64,000 nt of DNA. Source: Strigamia acuminata (Eukaryota > Arthropoda > Chilopoda > Geophilomorpha > Linotaeniidae). The stretch spans positions 35,955,608 through 36,019,607 of the forward strand of contig OX442314.1 in assembly GCA_949358305.1 (NCBI GenBank). The letters run 5' to 3'. A program made the position numbers and the translations under genes. Shown in pieces: positions 10,378 to 19,966 of the stretch. Numbering within the stretch: the first letter of the stretch is position 1; each line of letters starts with the position of its first letter. The notes beneath the pieces are model-generated. The model saw only the letters and a list, made by a program, of their open reading frames with translations. It was not told the DNA's origin and did no database searches.

Positions 10378-13161
10378 ATGACGACCAAACTCCTTTCGTC
10401 CGCGCTGTGTATTTGGATTTGTTTCATTTCATCAATGCCTGCTTATGGCAAATTGGATAACTGTTCCAGTATGATTTCGTGCAGCCTGGAAAATGGCTGT
10501 GCTTCGTTGGACGAATCATGTACTTGTACTAACCAGACCTCAAGTGTTTCAATTGTATGTAGCGAATGGTCTCCTCATTCGTTGTCTTTCAAAGTCAAAC
10601 AAGGCACAGGAAACAATCTGGAAGTGACAATTGATGGTCTCAATAGCGGATTGCCTTTAGAATTCATAGATTGGTTTATCCCAAAAGTTCTGTTCGATGA
10701 TGATAGATATCACAAGTTTGAGATATTGAATTTCTGCACCGATCCCTTAAAAACAACTAATAACATTAATACGTCCACAATGTTTAATGAAATCCCAGAA
10801 CGGTTATTGACAATCAAAATGCGCAACAACTGTTTAGTGTCGTTCACTAGCAACTATAAAAATCAGACAGTTTTACAGGAATTAGATTTAAGTTTTAACA
10901 AATTCACTCAAATACCCAGTGACATATATAACTTTGATAATTTAAATAGTTATGATCTCAGTAACAACCGTATTGGTGTTGTTTCAAGAAGCGATTTCAA
11001 CCAAACATTAAACCTAAACTATCTCTACTTATCGCATAATAATCTGAGTTCATTACCGCTAGATTTATTAGCTGATTTGAAATATTTGGAAGTGCTAGAC
11101 TTATCTCACAACTCCATCGCATCTATACCCGAGAAACTGTTGTCAGAAAATCGGTTTCTGAGAAAATTTTACATGAACAATAATAAACTCCATGACATAC
11201 CCACATATATGTTTTTTTCTTACAAAGCTAAGCTTATTGAGGAGATTGATTTCAGCCACAATCAAATTAAAAATCTTGAATTGATGGTCAGCTCCACAAA
11301 TAAACTGGAAGTGCTACGTCTTAATTCGAATAACATCACTGACGTTTTTTTAGGTGGACTTGTAGTTTGCGAAAAGCTAAAACACATCACATTAGCTGAT
11401 AATTGGATAAGCTTTATTGAGCAAATGTCCACACCCCACAATTCTGCAGTTCACCTTGATCTAAGAAATAATAAGTTTGAACTTATAAAGCTTCCTCCTA
11501 CAAGTTACATAAAGAATGCTGAGACACTAGATATGTCAAATAATTGTCCTAAAATGTATCAATTTCTTTTTGAAGCAGAAGTTGGCCAGTACATCAAAAG
11601 CTATAAATGTTCTAATTGCTGCCTACATGAAATTCACCATGGCATGTTTGATGGCATAACTAAAAGCATTGACATTTCGTTTAATAATATTAGCAAATTA
11701 GATGGCAATGATCTGACAGCATTTCAAAACGTCTCTAAAGTTATTTTGAGCCACAATCAAATTGCCCATGTCGATTTCACCAATTTTGAAATTATTCACA
11801 TACGTAACACTGAATTAGTTTATTTTGACTTGTCTCACAATCCATTTGTGTGTGACTGCAGATTAAACAGATTCATCAAGTATCTGCGCAATCAGAGTGC
11901 AACAGTCATTTTTAACAGACAAAACAATTCCTGTTCTTACCCACCTAAAATGTATGGTACATCTCTGCTAACGGTTGATAACTTGTATTGTGAGTATCCC
12001 AAAGATTGTCCATCTGGATGTTACTGCAGGGTTGATGACCTAGATGCCCCACTAAATGTGTCAATTAATTGCATTAACTCTAACTTGACTCGTTTCCCCA
12101 AAATACATTCGTATGGTTCAACAGTTGCTGTTCGTTTAAATTTAACCCGAAATAAGATTTCCTCCTTACCAGAAAAACATGATCCAATTTGGTCGCAGAT
12201 AACTATGTTAGATCTCTCGTATAATAGATTGGAATTGTTACAAAATATGTCTATATTCCCAAACTTGTCCATTCTGTATTTAAACAACAACTCCCTCAGC
12301 AAATTCGACGTTAAAATTGCGAGTTTGTTAAATTTGGAAAAACTCAAGCTATCGAATAATCCATGGAAATGTGACTGTGAAATGAGTAAACGTGTGCTCA
12401 GATCTCACCCTTTTAAGGATAAAAATACATTAACCTGTATGATAGATAATGTACCTTACAATTTTACTGATATTGATCGAATTTGTAAACCTTTTAATTT
12501 GATATTCCTTTTACTACCAGTTACTATAATTTTAATTTTACTAAGTGTGTTTACAATACTCTCCTATAAGTATAAATCAGAAATTTTCTACTACATGTTC
12601 TCCAAAGGAATTTGTTTGAGGTTTGTGACCGAAGAAGACATCGATGCAGACAAAACGTACGACGCATTCGTCTCGTACAGTAGCGAGGACGAAGACTGGA
12701 TCGTGGACTTCCTCGTCCCGGGGCTGGAAACAGGCATTCCGTCGTACAAACTGTGTCTACACAACCGGGACTGGCGTGCGGGTGAATTTATAACCGATCA
12801 GATAGTGAAATCGGTGGAAAGCAGCAAACGGACCATCATGGTTTTGACTGACAATTATTTGAAGAGTTCGTGGAGTCGTTTGGAGTTTGACATCGCTTAC
12901 CAAAAGGCGCTCCAAGATAAAGTGCGTCGGGTGATCGCAGTTGTGCCAGACGAAGTTCCCGACTTGTCCAAAATCGATCAGGAATTCAAATCATTCATAA
13001 CGTTGACGACATATGTCGAAGCCAAGAAACCTTACTTCTGGAGGAAATTAAGATCATCCATGCCCAGAACAATGAACACTCGTTTTGCATCGACGAAAAG
13101 GAAATCGGTTTATATGAAAGCTGCATTCAATGAAAACTCAGCTGAAACAGAAAACATATAG
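10378..13161 (+). CDS. Toll receptor paralogue 1
   Basis: A 927-residue single-pass receptor. Order: signal peptide (LCIWICFISSMPAY); cysteine-rich N-terminus; about a dozen leucine-rich repeats (150-480); LRR C-cap with NPFVCDCRLNRF (about 487); LRR N-cap with CPSGCYCRVDD (about 542); more LRRs; second C-cap NPWKCDCEMS (about 660); transmembrane helix (about 708-730); TIR domain (about 757-890). The TIR has box 1 YDAFVSYSSED, box 2 LCLHNRDWRAGEFI and the box 3 FW. The double C-cap layout is that of protostome multi-cysteine Tolls, which bind Spaetzle-type cytokines and signal through MyD88 to NF-kB. The start differs from the paralogues: a small deletion removed the MFR start and created ATGACGACC at 10378. 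The gene is intact and is the leftmost of the tandem set. Confidence 0.96.
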   Translation: MTTKLLSSALCIWICFISSMPAYGKLDNCSSMISCSLENGCASLDESCTCTNQTSSVSIVCSEWSPHSLSFKVKQGTGNNLEVTIDGLNSGLPLEFIDWFIPKVLFDDDRYHKFEILNFCTDPLKTTNNINTSTMFNEIPERLLTIKMRNNCLVSFTSNYKNQTVLQELDLSFNKFTQIPSDIYNFDNLNSYDLSNNRIGVVSRSDFNQTLNLNYLYLSHNNLSSLPLDLLADLKYLEVLDLSHNSIASIPEKLLSENRFLRKFYMNNNKLHDIPTYMFFSYKAKLIEEIDFSHNQIKNLELMVSSTNKLEVLRLNSNNITDVFLGGLVVCEKLKHITLADNWISFIEQMSTPHNSAVHLDLRNNKFELIKLPPTSYIKNAETLDMSNNCPKMYQFLFEAEVGQYIKSYKCSNCCLHEIHHGMFDGITKSIDISFNNISKLDGNDLTAFQNVSKVILSHNQIAHVDFTNFEIIHIRNTELVYFDLSHNPFVCDCRLNRFIKYLRNQSATVIFNRQNNSCSYPPKMYGTSLLTVDNLYCEYPKDCPSGCYCRVDDLDAPLNVSINCINSNLTRFPKIHSYGSTVAVRLNLTRNKISSLPEKHDPIWSQITMLDLSYNRLELLQNMSIFPNLSILYLNNNSLSKFDVKIASLLNLEKLKLSNNPWKCDCEMSKRVLRSHPFKDKNTLTCMIDNVPYNFTDIDRICKPFNLIFLLLPVTIILILLSVFTILSYKYKSEIFYYMFSKGICLRFVTEEDIDADKTYDAFVSYSSEDEDWIVDFLVPGLETGIPSYKLCLHNRDWRAGEFITDQIVKSVESSKRTIMVLTDNYLKSSWSRLEFDIAYQKALQDKVRRVIAVVPDEVPDLSKIDQEFKSFITLTTYVEAKKPYFWRKLRSSMPRTMNTRFASTKRKSVYMKAAFNENSAETENI

Positions 13162-13696
13162 TGCTATTGCTTTGCAAATGATATTACATTTTGTAAAGTG
13201 CATTTAATGAAAGTTCAGCTGATGATTAAAATAAATAGCGTTATGTTTATTAGCAGTCACTGCTGTTGTTTTGATGTTGCAAGGTTATGCACTTTGCAAC
13301 ATTTTGATATTTCATTTGTAGATTATCTTTGTAGTTTTATAATTCATTTTCAGATGATTTTGAACCATTTCGAAAAAAAGTTCTGTGTATCGGAATAAAT
13401 GAATTAAACAGTATTAAATGTGTGACCTTTGCCATTGGAAACAATTTTTTATGTTTCCAAAGTTAAAAATTTTTCACTTTGACATTTCCAATGGCAAATT
13501 TGTTTTTGATTGTAAAATTCGCTATTGGAAACGTTATTGTGTTTCCTATGTCCAAAATGTTTGTTTCAAAGGCTTCTGCACCTCTGAGAGCGATTTCTAA
13601 AACATTAAAATCGTATAGTTTAAGAAAATAAAATAACACTTGTGGAGTTACGAAAAAGATTTCAGAATACCCATTTTAATGTAGCTGGCAAATCTA
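13162..13696. other. Toll-1 3' region
   Basis: Holds the Toll-1 3' UTR, partly matching the sequence after Toll-2 and Toll-3. A 14-bp perfect inverted repeat (TTTGCCATTGGAAA) lies at 13428-13441 and 13485-13498. The part from about 13440 to 13696 matches 18540-18770 upstream of Toll-2, showing that the Toll units were rearranged as well as duplicated. It ends where an LTR begins. Confidence 0.55.
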
Positions 13697-13872
13697 TGTG
13701 TGGTATAGTGCACCTAGTAGCAGTATTAGATAACATATGGTATCATGCTGGTTGTAACAGATAAACGCCCTCTATGGGAAAAGTAGTAATTAACAAGTAG
13801 TTGGAATAAAGGCATAACATGTTTAGATATAGCCAGGAGTACAACCAGTGCTTTAATGATGAAGATAGTACA
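13697..13872 (+). repeat. 5' LTR of the truncated gypsy copy
   Basis: 176 bp from TGTGTGGTATAG to AGTACA. It has TG...CA ends and an AATAAA near 13805. Two bases later TGGCGACGAGGATCAATG (from 13875) has the form and place of a primer-binding site. There is no second LTR for comparison, so the left boundary is inferred from the paralogous site and the TG end. Confidence 0.7.
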
Positions 13873-14020
13873 ATTGGCGACGAGGATCAATGAATAAACT
13901 TGTTCGTGAGTTGAGTTTCATGCAATTTGGATGAATAATTGTAGTGAGGAACTGTGCGAGTGTGAGGATTAAGCCGGATTCGTGTGGTGTTATTGTTAAG
14001 ATAGTTCAAGGTCATTCAAG

Positions 14021-14863
14021 ATGGCGACTACATATTTGGGAACAATTGGTGATTTTAGGCCTGAGGAGGAAAATTGGACTAGATATGTGCAAAGACTGCA
14101 AGTATTTCTCAAGTTTAATAACATTAAGGATGATAAAAATGTCCAAGCTTTGTTAACCTTGGTAGGAAGAAATGTATACTCTTTATTGTGTGATTTAGTT
14201 TCACCAGAGACACCAGAGAAAAAGGACTTTGAGACTTTGGTAAAATTAATCAATGACCATTATAACCCGGTGCCAAATATCACTGCAGAGCGCCATCGTT
14301 TTGCGAGACGACGACAAAAGGAAGAAGAGTCAGTTGCAGATTATGTAGCAGTGTTGAGGAATTTGAGTAAGGACTGCGAGTTTAAGACAAATTTGGATGA
14401 GCGGTTGAGGGATCAATTTGTAGAAGGAGTCCGAGACGAATCAACATTAAAGAAGCTTTTATCTGTAAAAAAATTGACTTTTGCAGAGGCGGTCGAGACA
14501 GCAGCATCACGTGAAACAGCGGATAAGGATTTGAGTGATTTCAGATCAAACAAGAATTCCCCTGTGGATCCAATTGTAAATCAAATGAAGATGCGAAAAG
14601 ATTTTAAGAAGGAAAAAAAAGGAAAATCGAATAAGACATTGAAGGAATCCTCGGGGAAAACATTTGGTCGTTGTTTTAGGTGTGATAGAGATAATCACAC
14701 GCCTGAAAAATGTTTTGCGAAGGACAAACAATGTATAACAAATGTGGTAAGACAGGACATTTTTCAACAATGTGTCGTGGCAAAGCTGCGCAGGGAAGAG
14801 AGAAGGTGGATTATGTTGAATTGGATGACGATTATGAACAATTCTTGCCATTATTCAATTTGA
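14021..14863 (+). CDS. gag: Gag of the truncated gypsy copy
   Basis: 280 residues in this frame, starting MATTYLGTIGDF at the ATG after the leader. The central part (LVKLINDHYNP...RHRFARRRQKEEESVADYVAVLRNLSKDCEF) is the retrotransposon capsid core that assembles the particle. A first zinc knuckle (CFRCDRDNHTPEKC) follows. The second knuckle is in the overlapping frame used by pol, so a one-base change near 14735 has broken the nucleocapsid. After that point this frame is out of register. Confidence 0.8.
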   Translation: MATTYLGTIGDFRPEEENWTRYVQRLQVFLKFNNIKDDKNVQALLTLVGRNVYSLLCDLVSPETPEKKDFETLVKLINDHYNPVPNITAERHRFARRRQKEEESVADYVAVLRNLSKDCEFKTNLDERLRDQFVEGVRDESTLKKLLSVKKLTFAEAVETAASRETADKDLSDFRSNKNSPVDPIVNQMKMRKDFKKEKKGKSNKTLKESSGKTFGRCFRCDRDNHTPEKCFAKDKQCITNVVRQDIFQQCVVAKLRREERRWIMLNWMTIMNNSCHYSI

Positions 14864-15964
14864 ATGCCCGGAATACTGCACCAATTAAGATTGATGTTAA
14901 AATATTTGACAGGGACATGAAAATGGAATTGGATACGGGAGCTGCAGTGTCAGTTATGTCACGACGTTTGTACGAGAAGGAGTTGTCAAAAGCCAAACTG
15001 GAGAGGACTGCGGTCGTGTTGCGTTCGTATGGCGGAGGAATGATTCGTCCACTTGGAAAGGTCGTGGTCGGATTGTCATATAACGGGACATCAAAAGATC
15101 ATGAATTTTACGTGGTGGAGGAGGAAGGACCGTCATTGTTGGGGCGAACCTGGCTGCGGGATTTTGGTGCGGATTGGCGACAAATGCATAAGGTGACAAA
15201 AGAAAAGAGGACTTTGGAAACAGTTTTGCAAAAACATTCTGAGTTGTTTAAGGACGAATTAGGATGTATTAAGGGGTTTAAAGCCAAACTAGTGTTGAAA
15301 CCTGATGCTACTCCAAAATTTTGTCGACACCGAATCATCCCATTTGCGATTGAGGAGAAGGTGGAAGCTGAAATTAAGCGATTGTGTGAATTAGGAATTA
15401 TGGTTACGGTGAAGACATCGGAGTGGGCAACGCCGTTGGTACCCGTAATAAAGAAGAACGGGGAAGTGCGGCTATGTGCGGACTATAAGGTTACACTAAA
15501 TCCTAATTTGATGGTGGAACAATATCCGATACCAACGTCTCAAGAATTGTTTGCGAAGATAGCGGGAAGAAAACGCTATTCCAAGACGGACGTTAGGCAT
15601 GCATATATGCAGGTCGAGTTAGATGATGAATCCCAGATGTTATGTGTCGTAAACACACATTTGGGTTTGTTTAAAATAACCCGATTGATGTATGGCGTGG
15701 CGTCGGCACCTGCGATTTTTCAGCGTTGTATGGACTTGATGTTGGCGGGAATGAGAATGACGGCTAATCTGTTGGATGACACACTGGTGACCGGAGTGGA
15801 TGACCATTTGGAGCGGTTGGACGAGACTTTTACTCGAATGGAAAAATTGGGTTTGCGTCTAGGTAAACAGAAGTGTGCATTCATGCAGAAAGAGGTTGAG
15901 TATTTGGGTTTCCGAATTAGCGAAGAGGGAATCAGCCCAACAACAGATAAGTTAGATGCGATCT
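14710..15964 (+). pseudogene. pol: Pol (protease and reverse transcriptase) of the truncated gypsy copy
   Basis: The frame opens inside the nucleocapsid (CGKTGHFSTMC) and runs through an aspartic protease (ELDTGAAVSVMS) and a linker to the reverse transcriptase. RT blocks seen are EWATPLVPVIKKNGEVRLCADY, YSKTDVRHAYMQ, LMYGVASAPAIFQR, the catalytic LLDD (instead of YLDD) and EVEYLGFRISEEG. It breaks off at KLDAI; the rest of the open frame to 16050 is not pol. Lacking RNase H and integrase, it cannot be autonomous. Confidence 0.88.
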
Positions 15965-16054
15965 TCATTCGTGCCTCGTTCGCGTTACTCTGGAGTTCGA
16001 CCACCATCGTCTTTCCCGACGATTGGCTCAGGAGATACGCCGCCACGTAATAAC

Positions 16055-17015
16055 TTCTTTTTTTTAAAAATAAAAATGAAAGATTTCGGGGAATTTTATT
16101 GTGAAAATTTTAATTTTAATGTGAAACATTTTATTTTTTGGTTAAATTGATTTTCAATTGATTTTTTGTATCCACAACCTATTGATCCAGGTGAGGGCGG
16201 CAGTCGAGGGCCTGCTGCCGGACGAGGTGTTCGCTGGCGCGGGATTGAGTTGTACCAACCAGACCGAGTTTGAATGTCTGGCGCACAAGCATTGAGCCAC
16301 CTGGACGCGGCCTTCTTACACAAATTGCTGTACAAAGATTCCGATTTGATCACTTTTCCACTCGTCAACAGTTTGCGGAGTGAATAGTCTGGTAGTTTCT
16401 CTAGATTCCATTTGGACAGCAGATCTACAAGAATTCTTCTAGATTTGCTTTCCAAACGGAATCTTTTAATTCGTTCCATTTGCCAAACTTTGACGAATTT
16501 GCCCAGAGTTCTACGCAACCCAATACTTGCAAGTATTGGGTAGCATAAAATGCAGCTAAGAGGATTGTTTGACAATTGTCAAACAATCCTCTTAGCTGCA
16601 TTTTATCAGCAGTCATTATTATTTCACACATGGCGGTGGATATATATCTTGGCCGTACACGAATTTGATGACAATGTTGACCGTTTCCATTGATGTGTCG
16701 GGAAGAGATATTACGTTTCGTTCGTTTACCACGCTGCCTTTGGTGAATATCGACCGAAAGGAGTCACTCACTTTCGGTCGATATTCATCAAAGGCATCAG
16801 CGTGGAAAACTTGAGCGACTAAGATCCATTTGTGGGCATTGACGTGCCCATCTCGGCTGTTGAGAACAGCCGTGTCAGTTTCACAGTCGTCCCTTGATTC
16901 GTATAATTTGGTTAAAATTAATTATTTTAGCCAAATTATACGAATCAAGAGACGGCTGTGAAAATGTTTGTTTTGTGTTTTGTGTTGCACATTTTTGAAT
17001 GAAAATATAAAACAA
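16055..17015. repeat. Serial-hairpin element, copy 2
   Basis: Second copy of the element at 6130-7110, directly after the truncated gypsy. It repeats the same series of inverted repeats. A 62-bp perfect palindrome lies at 16545-16606. A 26-bp-arm stem lies at 16735-16785 with a single mismatch. TGGGCA/TGCCCA and CGGCTGTT-GAG-AACAGCCG follow. A long terminal hairpin with about 40-bp arms lies at 16879-16964; copy 1 keeps only its inner part. Several positions differ from copy 1 in both arms of the same stem. It joins directly to a fragment of the SR gene, while copy 1 lies 1.1 kb upstream of the intact SR gene, so both were probably carried by the same segmental duplication. Confidence 0.75.
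16545..16606. repeat. Perfect 62-bp palindrome
   Basis: The half-site ATAAAATGCAGCTAAGAG continues to GACAATTGTC at the centre and is mirrored exactly. In copy 1 (6644-6710) the same structure has a five-base insertion and several substitutions. Confidence 0.95.
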
Positions 17016-17299
17016 AAAAAGATTTTTTTTGAATGAAAATATAAAAGAAAAAAAAAGAAAAAGCTGTTAACAGTCAGTTAGAAGAACAGCTGTTGCGACT
17101 GACCAGTGAAAATGATCGTTTGAGCAGAGAGAATGTGCGTTTGAGCAGAGAAAATGCGCGACTGACCAGAGAAAATGTTCACAGATCGAGATCACCAATA
17201 AGGAATAATTCACGATCAAGATCACGCAGTCGTCATTATGACGATTCACCTCCGCCATCTACTTCTACATCTACTTCCGGATTAGCGGAAGAAGTGATT

Positions 17300-18188
17300 A
17301 GAGGTTTTGCGATTTCACTTTTTATAAGTATAACTTATAACTTATAACTTATAGATTTATGACCTAAAAGTTATAAGTTATAAGTTATAAGTTCATTCAT
17401 TTTGCGATTGAACTTTTTTGGAACATGTAACTTTTACATATAAAAATTAAAAGTGATGTCTGTTAAAGTGTTCTTAAATTTTTATATCTTTTCTTTTCTT
17501 TTATTTATTCATTTATTTATTTTTATTTCTTACGAAAATTATTGTGTATGTGTTTCTGTGTTTTTCTACCTCCCTGCACGCCTCGTCAAAGCTATGTTTA
17601 GCCGCATTTGTGCGATTGAATGCGGCCGAACATCGCCCGCCTTCGACCGTACAAATGCGGGCGACGTTCGGCCGCATTCGATTGCACAAATGCGGGCGAT
17701 GTTCAGCCGCATTCGATTGCACAAATACGGGCGATGTTCAGTCGCATTTGAGCGATCGGATGCGGCCGAACATCGCCCGTATTCGACCGTACAAATGCGG
17801 GCGATGTTCGGCCGCATTCGATTGCACAAATACGGGCGATGTTCAGTCGCATTTGAGCGATCGAAGCGGCCGAAGATCGCCCACATTTGTGCGATCGAAT
17901 GCGGGCGATGTTCGGCCACATTCAATCGCAATAATGTGTCCAAACATCGCTTTGACGCGGCCACACACGAGGCGATCTATCGCTAAAAAAAATGGCGCCT
18001 CGTTTTGGCCAATTATTGACCAATGCGCATGCGCGCCCTATACGTACTATACGTATAGGGCAACGTATAGGGCAACGTATAGTTCAAATCTATACGTTCA
18101 TTTTTCAATTTTTCAAACGTATAACTTATACTTATAACTTATAAGTTATAAGTTATAAGTTTGAAAAAAGTCCAATCGCAAAACCTCT
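17300..18188. mobile_element. 889-bp MITE-like insertion with internal minisatellite
   Basis: Exact ends are given by the uninterrupted SR gene at about 9037-9050. Terminal inverted repeats are AGAGGTTTTGCGATT and its complement (15 bp), with ATT on both sides as target duplication; because of terminal A/T bases a TTA or ATTA duplication fits equally. Inside lie arrays of CTTATAACTTATAAG near both ends, a GC-rich array of units around GCGGCCGAACATCGCCC in both orientations (17596-17935), and a CGTATAGGGCAA array (about 18040-18090). No transposase. A 3-bp TTA/TAA duplication would point to a PIF/Harbinger-type transposase, but that is only inference. Confidence 0.85.
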
Positions 18189-18220
18189 ATTAATGGCGTC
18201 GACTTTGGCGCAAGAGCGGA

Positions 18221-18275
18221 TCCTTATCCTTATCCTTATCCTTATCCTAATCCTTATCCTTATCCTTATCCTTAT
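18221..18275 (+). repeat. TCCTTA hexamer repeat
   Basis: About nine units of TCCTTA with one variant (TCCTAA). In frame it encodes a Tyr-Pro repeat. The intact SR gene has only two units here (near 9077-9090), so the array expanded after duplication. Confidence 0.9.
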
Positions 18276-18417
18276 GCTTATAAGGAAAATGCAGATGCAG
18301 AATTTGAAAATACATGTGTTGAATTTGATAGCAGTAAAGTTAGAGATCGTTTATTGCAATTGAGCAGATCTCGACCTCGAATCGGCAATAATTCCTTACC
18401 GCGGTCTCGTCAGTAAG

Positions 18418-19684
18418 CCATTTTTGACGTGGCAAACACAAATATTGCATTGACAAAGCAATTACGATAGGTGTGTCTGCTATACCAACCTTTTTTTTTT
18501 AATCATAAAAGTGTTTTCGCAACAATTTAATGAAGTACGGTTGCAACTTTGACTAATTCCAATGGCAAATTTGTTTTTTATTGTAAAATATTGCGAATAT
18601 GTTTGTTGTATGTTCGAATATGTTTGTTTATGTTCCAAAGGTTCCTCCTCCTGAGAGCGCGTTCTAAAAGATTTAAATCGTATAATGTAAGAAAATAAAA
18701 TAACACTTGTAGAGTTACGAAAAAGATTTAGGAATACCCATTTTGATTTATCTGGCAGAAGCATAAAATAATACGAAGTAGCTCATGAAGTCACATCTCC
18801 AGCAGCCTATTCACCAAGTGTAATGATAAAATTGGCTTTACTACTCAAAAAATAAAAAAAAGTACTGTGGTGCATTTAAATAAAGCAAGTATTGACTGTT
18901 TCAATAATAACAATACTCTATTTTAAAAAAAAATTAAACAATTGTGGATTACACACTCCTGCGGTCTCCTTGGCATTTAATTGGCCAATGTTAAAAATTG
19001 GTCAAATTGAGCCAAAATGAATCAAATTTGTTGTTGAGATTTACATAACTGACTAGTTTATTCAAAGTAACATATAGGTGACGCTGCAGAAATTAACAAG
19101 TAACAAGTGACGTGCATTGGAGTAAAGAACACTCCACTAAACGGCTCCTTCTAGCGGCGAGCACCGTTCGTTTTGGCGCGTACAGTTGCACATAACTCCT
19201 AATAACTTTCGAAATAAAATCGTCTCAATCGCGACCACGTTAAATAATTTCTCGAAATCGACCAAATACGTGAAAAGAGAATTCAAACCCCAAACCACGT
19301 CCTTCAGATGTCGGGTTCCAGCAAAAATCCCACACTCGCAAGGCAAACTTCATGTCATCCCCGTCATTTAAGAATAAGCTTCACTGCACAACTGTATCAG
19401 GGAGAATCCACCTTGACCTTTGACAACAGACACAATTTATTCTAGAAAATACGAAAACAAAAACAAGTTAATATTCACGACACAACCACTTGAGCTTATG
19501 CCAAGTTTCACAACCAGTTTCATTTCTTTAACCGACCTACAGACATATTACAATTTTCTCCATCAACTCCGGTGTTTAATCCTAACACGAAAATTCGCAG
19601 CAAATGCAATTGTAGTTTCCAAAACTGTCCCGATCAATGTCAACCATTCCGCGTGCATTATCCGTATTGCTTTCCAACACACAG
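18418..19684. other. Rearranged Toll flank and Toll-2 first exon
   Basis: 18540-18770 matches the 3' flank of Toll-1 (13440-13696). 18949-19684 matches the upstream region of Toll-1 (9280-10080), including the conserved first exon ending CACACAG at 19684. No protein-coding gene seen. The order suggests that a Toll copy between these flanks was lost, or that an unequal exchange joined them. Confidence 0.5.
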
Positions 19685-19938
19685 GTAATGGGGATGAATA
19701 ACCTTTTCTCAGAAACACGTAGCTTTTCGGTTTTTATTTAATCTTTTTGTGTTTTGGTTGGTAAAAATGAGTACAAGCCATATTCAAACGTGCAACAATG
19801 GTTAGATACAAAATGTTGACGGGCTTAACAATACACGTCATCGCCAACTGCCAACATAGCTTAAAATAACATGAACAAATTTTAATTTCTTGTGTATGTA
19901 ATTCAGTGAGCAACACTTTAAATAACGTCTCTTTTCAG
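19685..19938 (+). other. 5' UTR intron of Toll-2
   Basis: Donor ACAG|GTAATG and acceptor CTTTTCAG|AAACGCCG, both conserved at the other Toll copies. The coding ATG follows 28 bp after the acceptor. Confidence 0.65.
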
Positions 19939-19966
19939 AAACGCCGAAATCCTCAAACGGGGCCCA

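Larger units (their letters stand above)
13697..15964 (+). mobile_element. Ty3/gypsy LTR retrotransposon, 3'-truncated
   Basis: A 5' LTR, a primer-binding site, a gag and a pol that stops within the end of the reverse transcriptase domain. RNase H, integrase and 3' LTR are missing. The left boundary is set by comparison with 18540-18770, which lacks the element and loses similarity just before TGTGTGG. At about 15964 the pol frame continues into about 90 bp of unrelated sequence and then into the hairpin element. It is a dead copy because of the truncation and a gag-pol frame break. Confidence 0.85.
17063..18417 (+). pseudogene. Partial duplicate of the SR splicing-factor gene, split by a MITE
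   Basis: From GTTAACAGTCAGTTAGAAG the sequence matches the second half of the SR gene at 8204-9193: the heptad coiled coil, RS block and Pro/Tyr-rich end. Both RRMs are missing. The copy is interrupted at 17300-18188 by an 889-bp insertion. If that insertion is ignored, the frame remains open to TAA at about 18415 and ends in NNSLPRSRQ, an RS-like tail lost from the intact gene. The Tyr-Pro part is expanded by a hexamer repeat (18221-18275). There is no start codon or RNA-binding domain, so I call it a pseudogene. Confidence 0.85.

Noticed and set aside
15965-16054. Sequence after the truncated gypsy that reads YVAAYLL on the minus strand, like ribosomal protein RPLP2
   Set aside because: Only seven residues match and the rest does not follow RPLP2. 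Treated as unassigned junction sequence.
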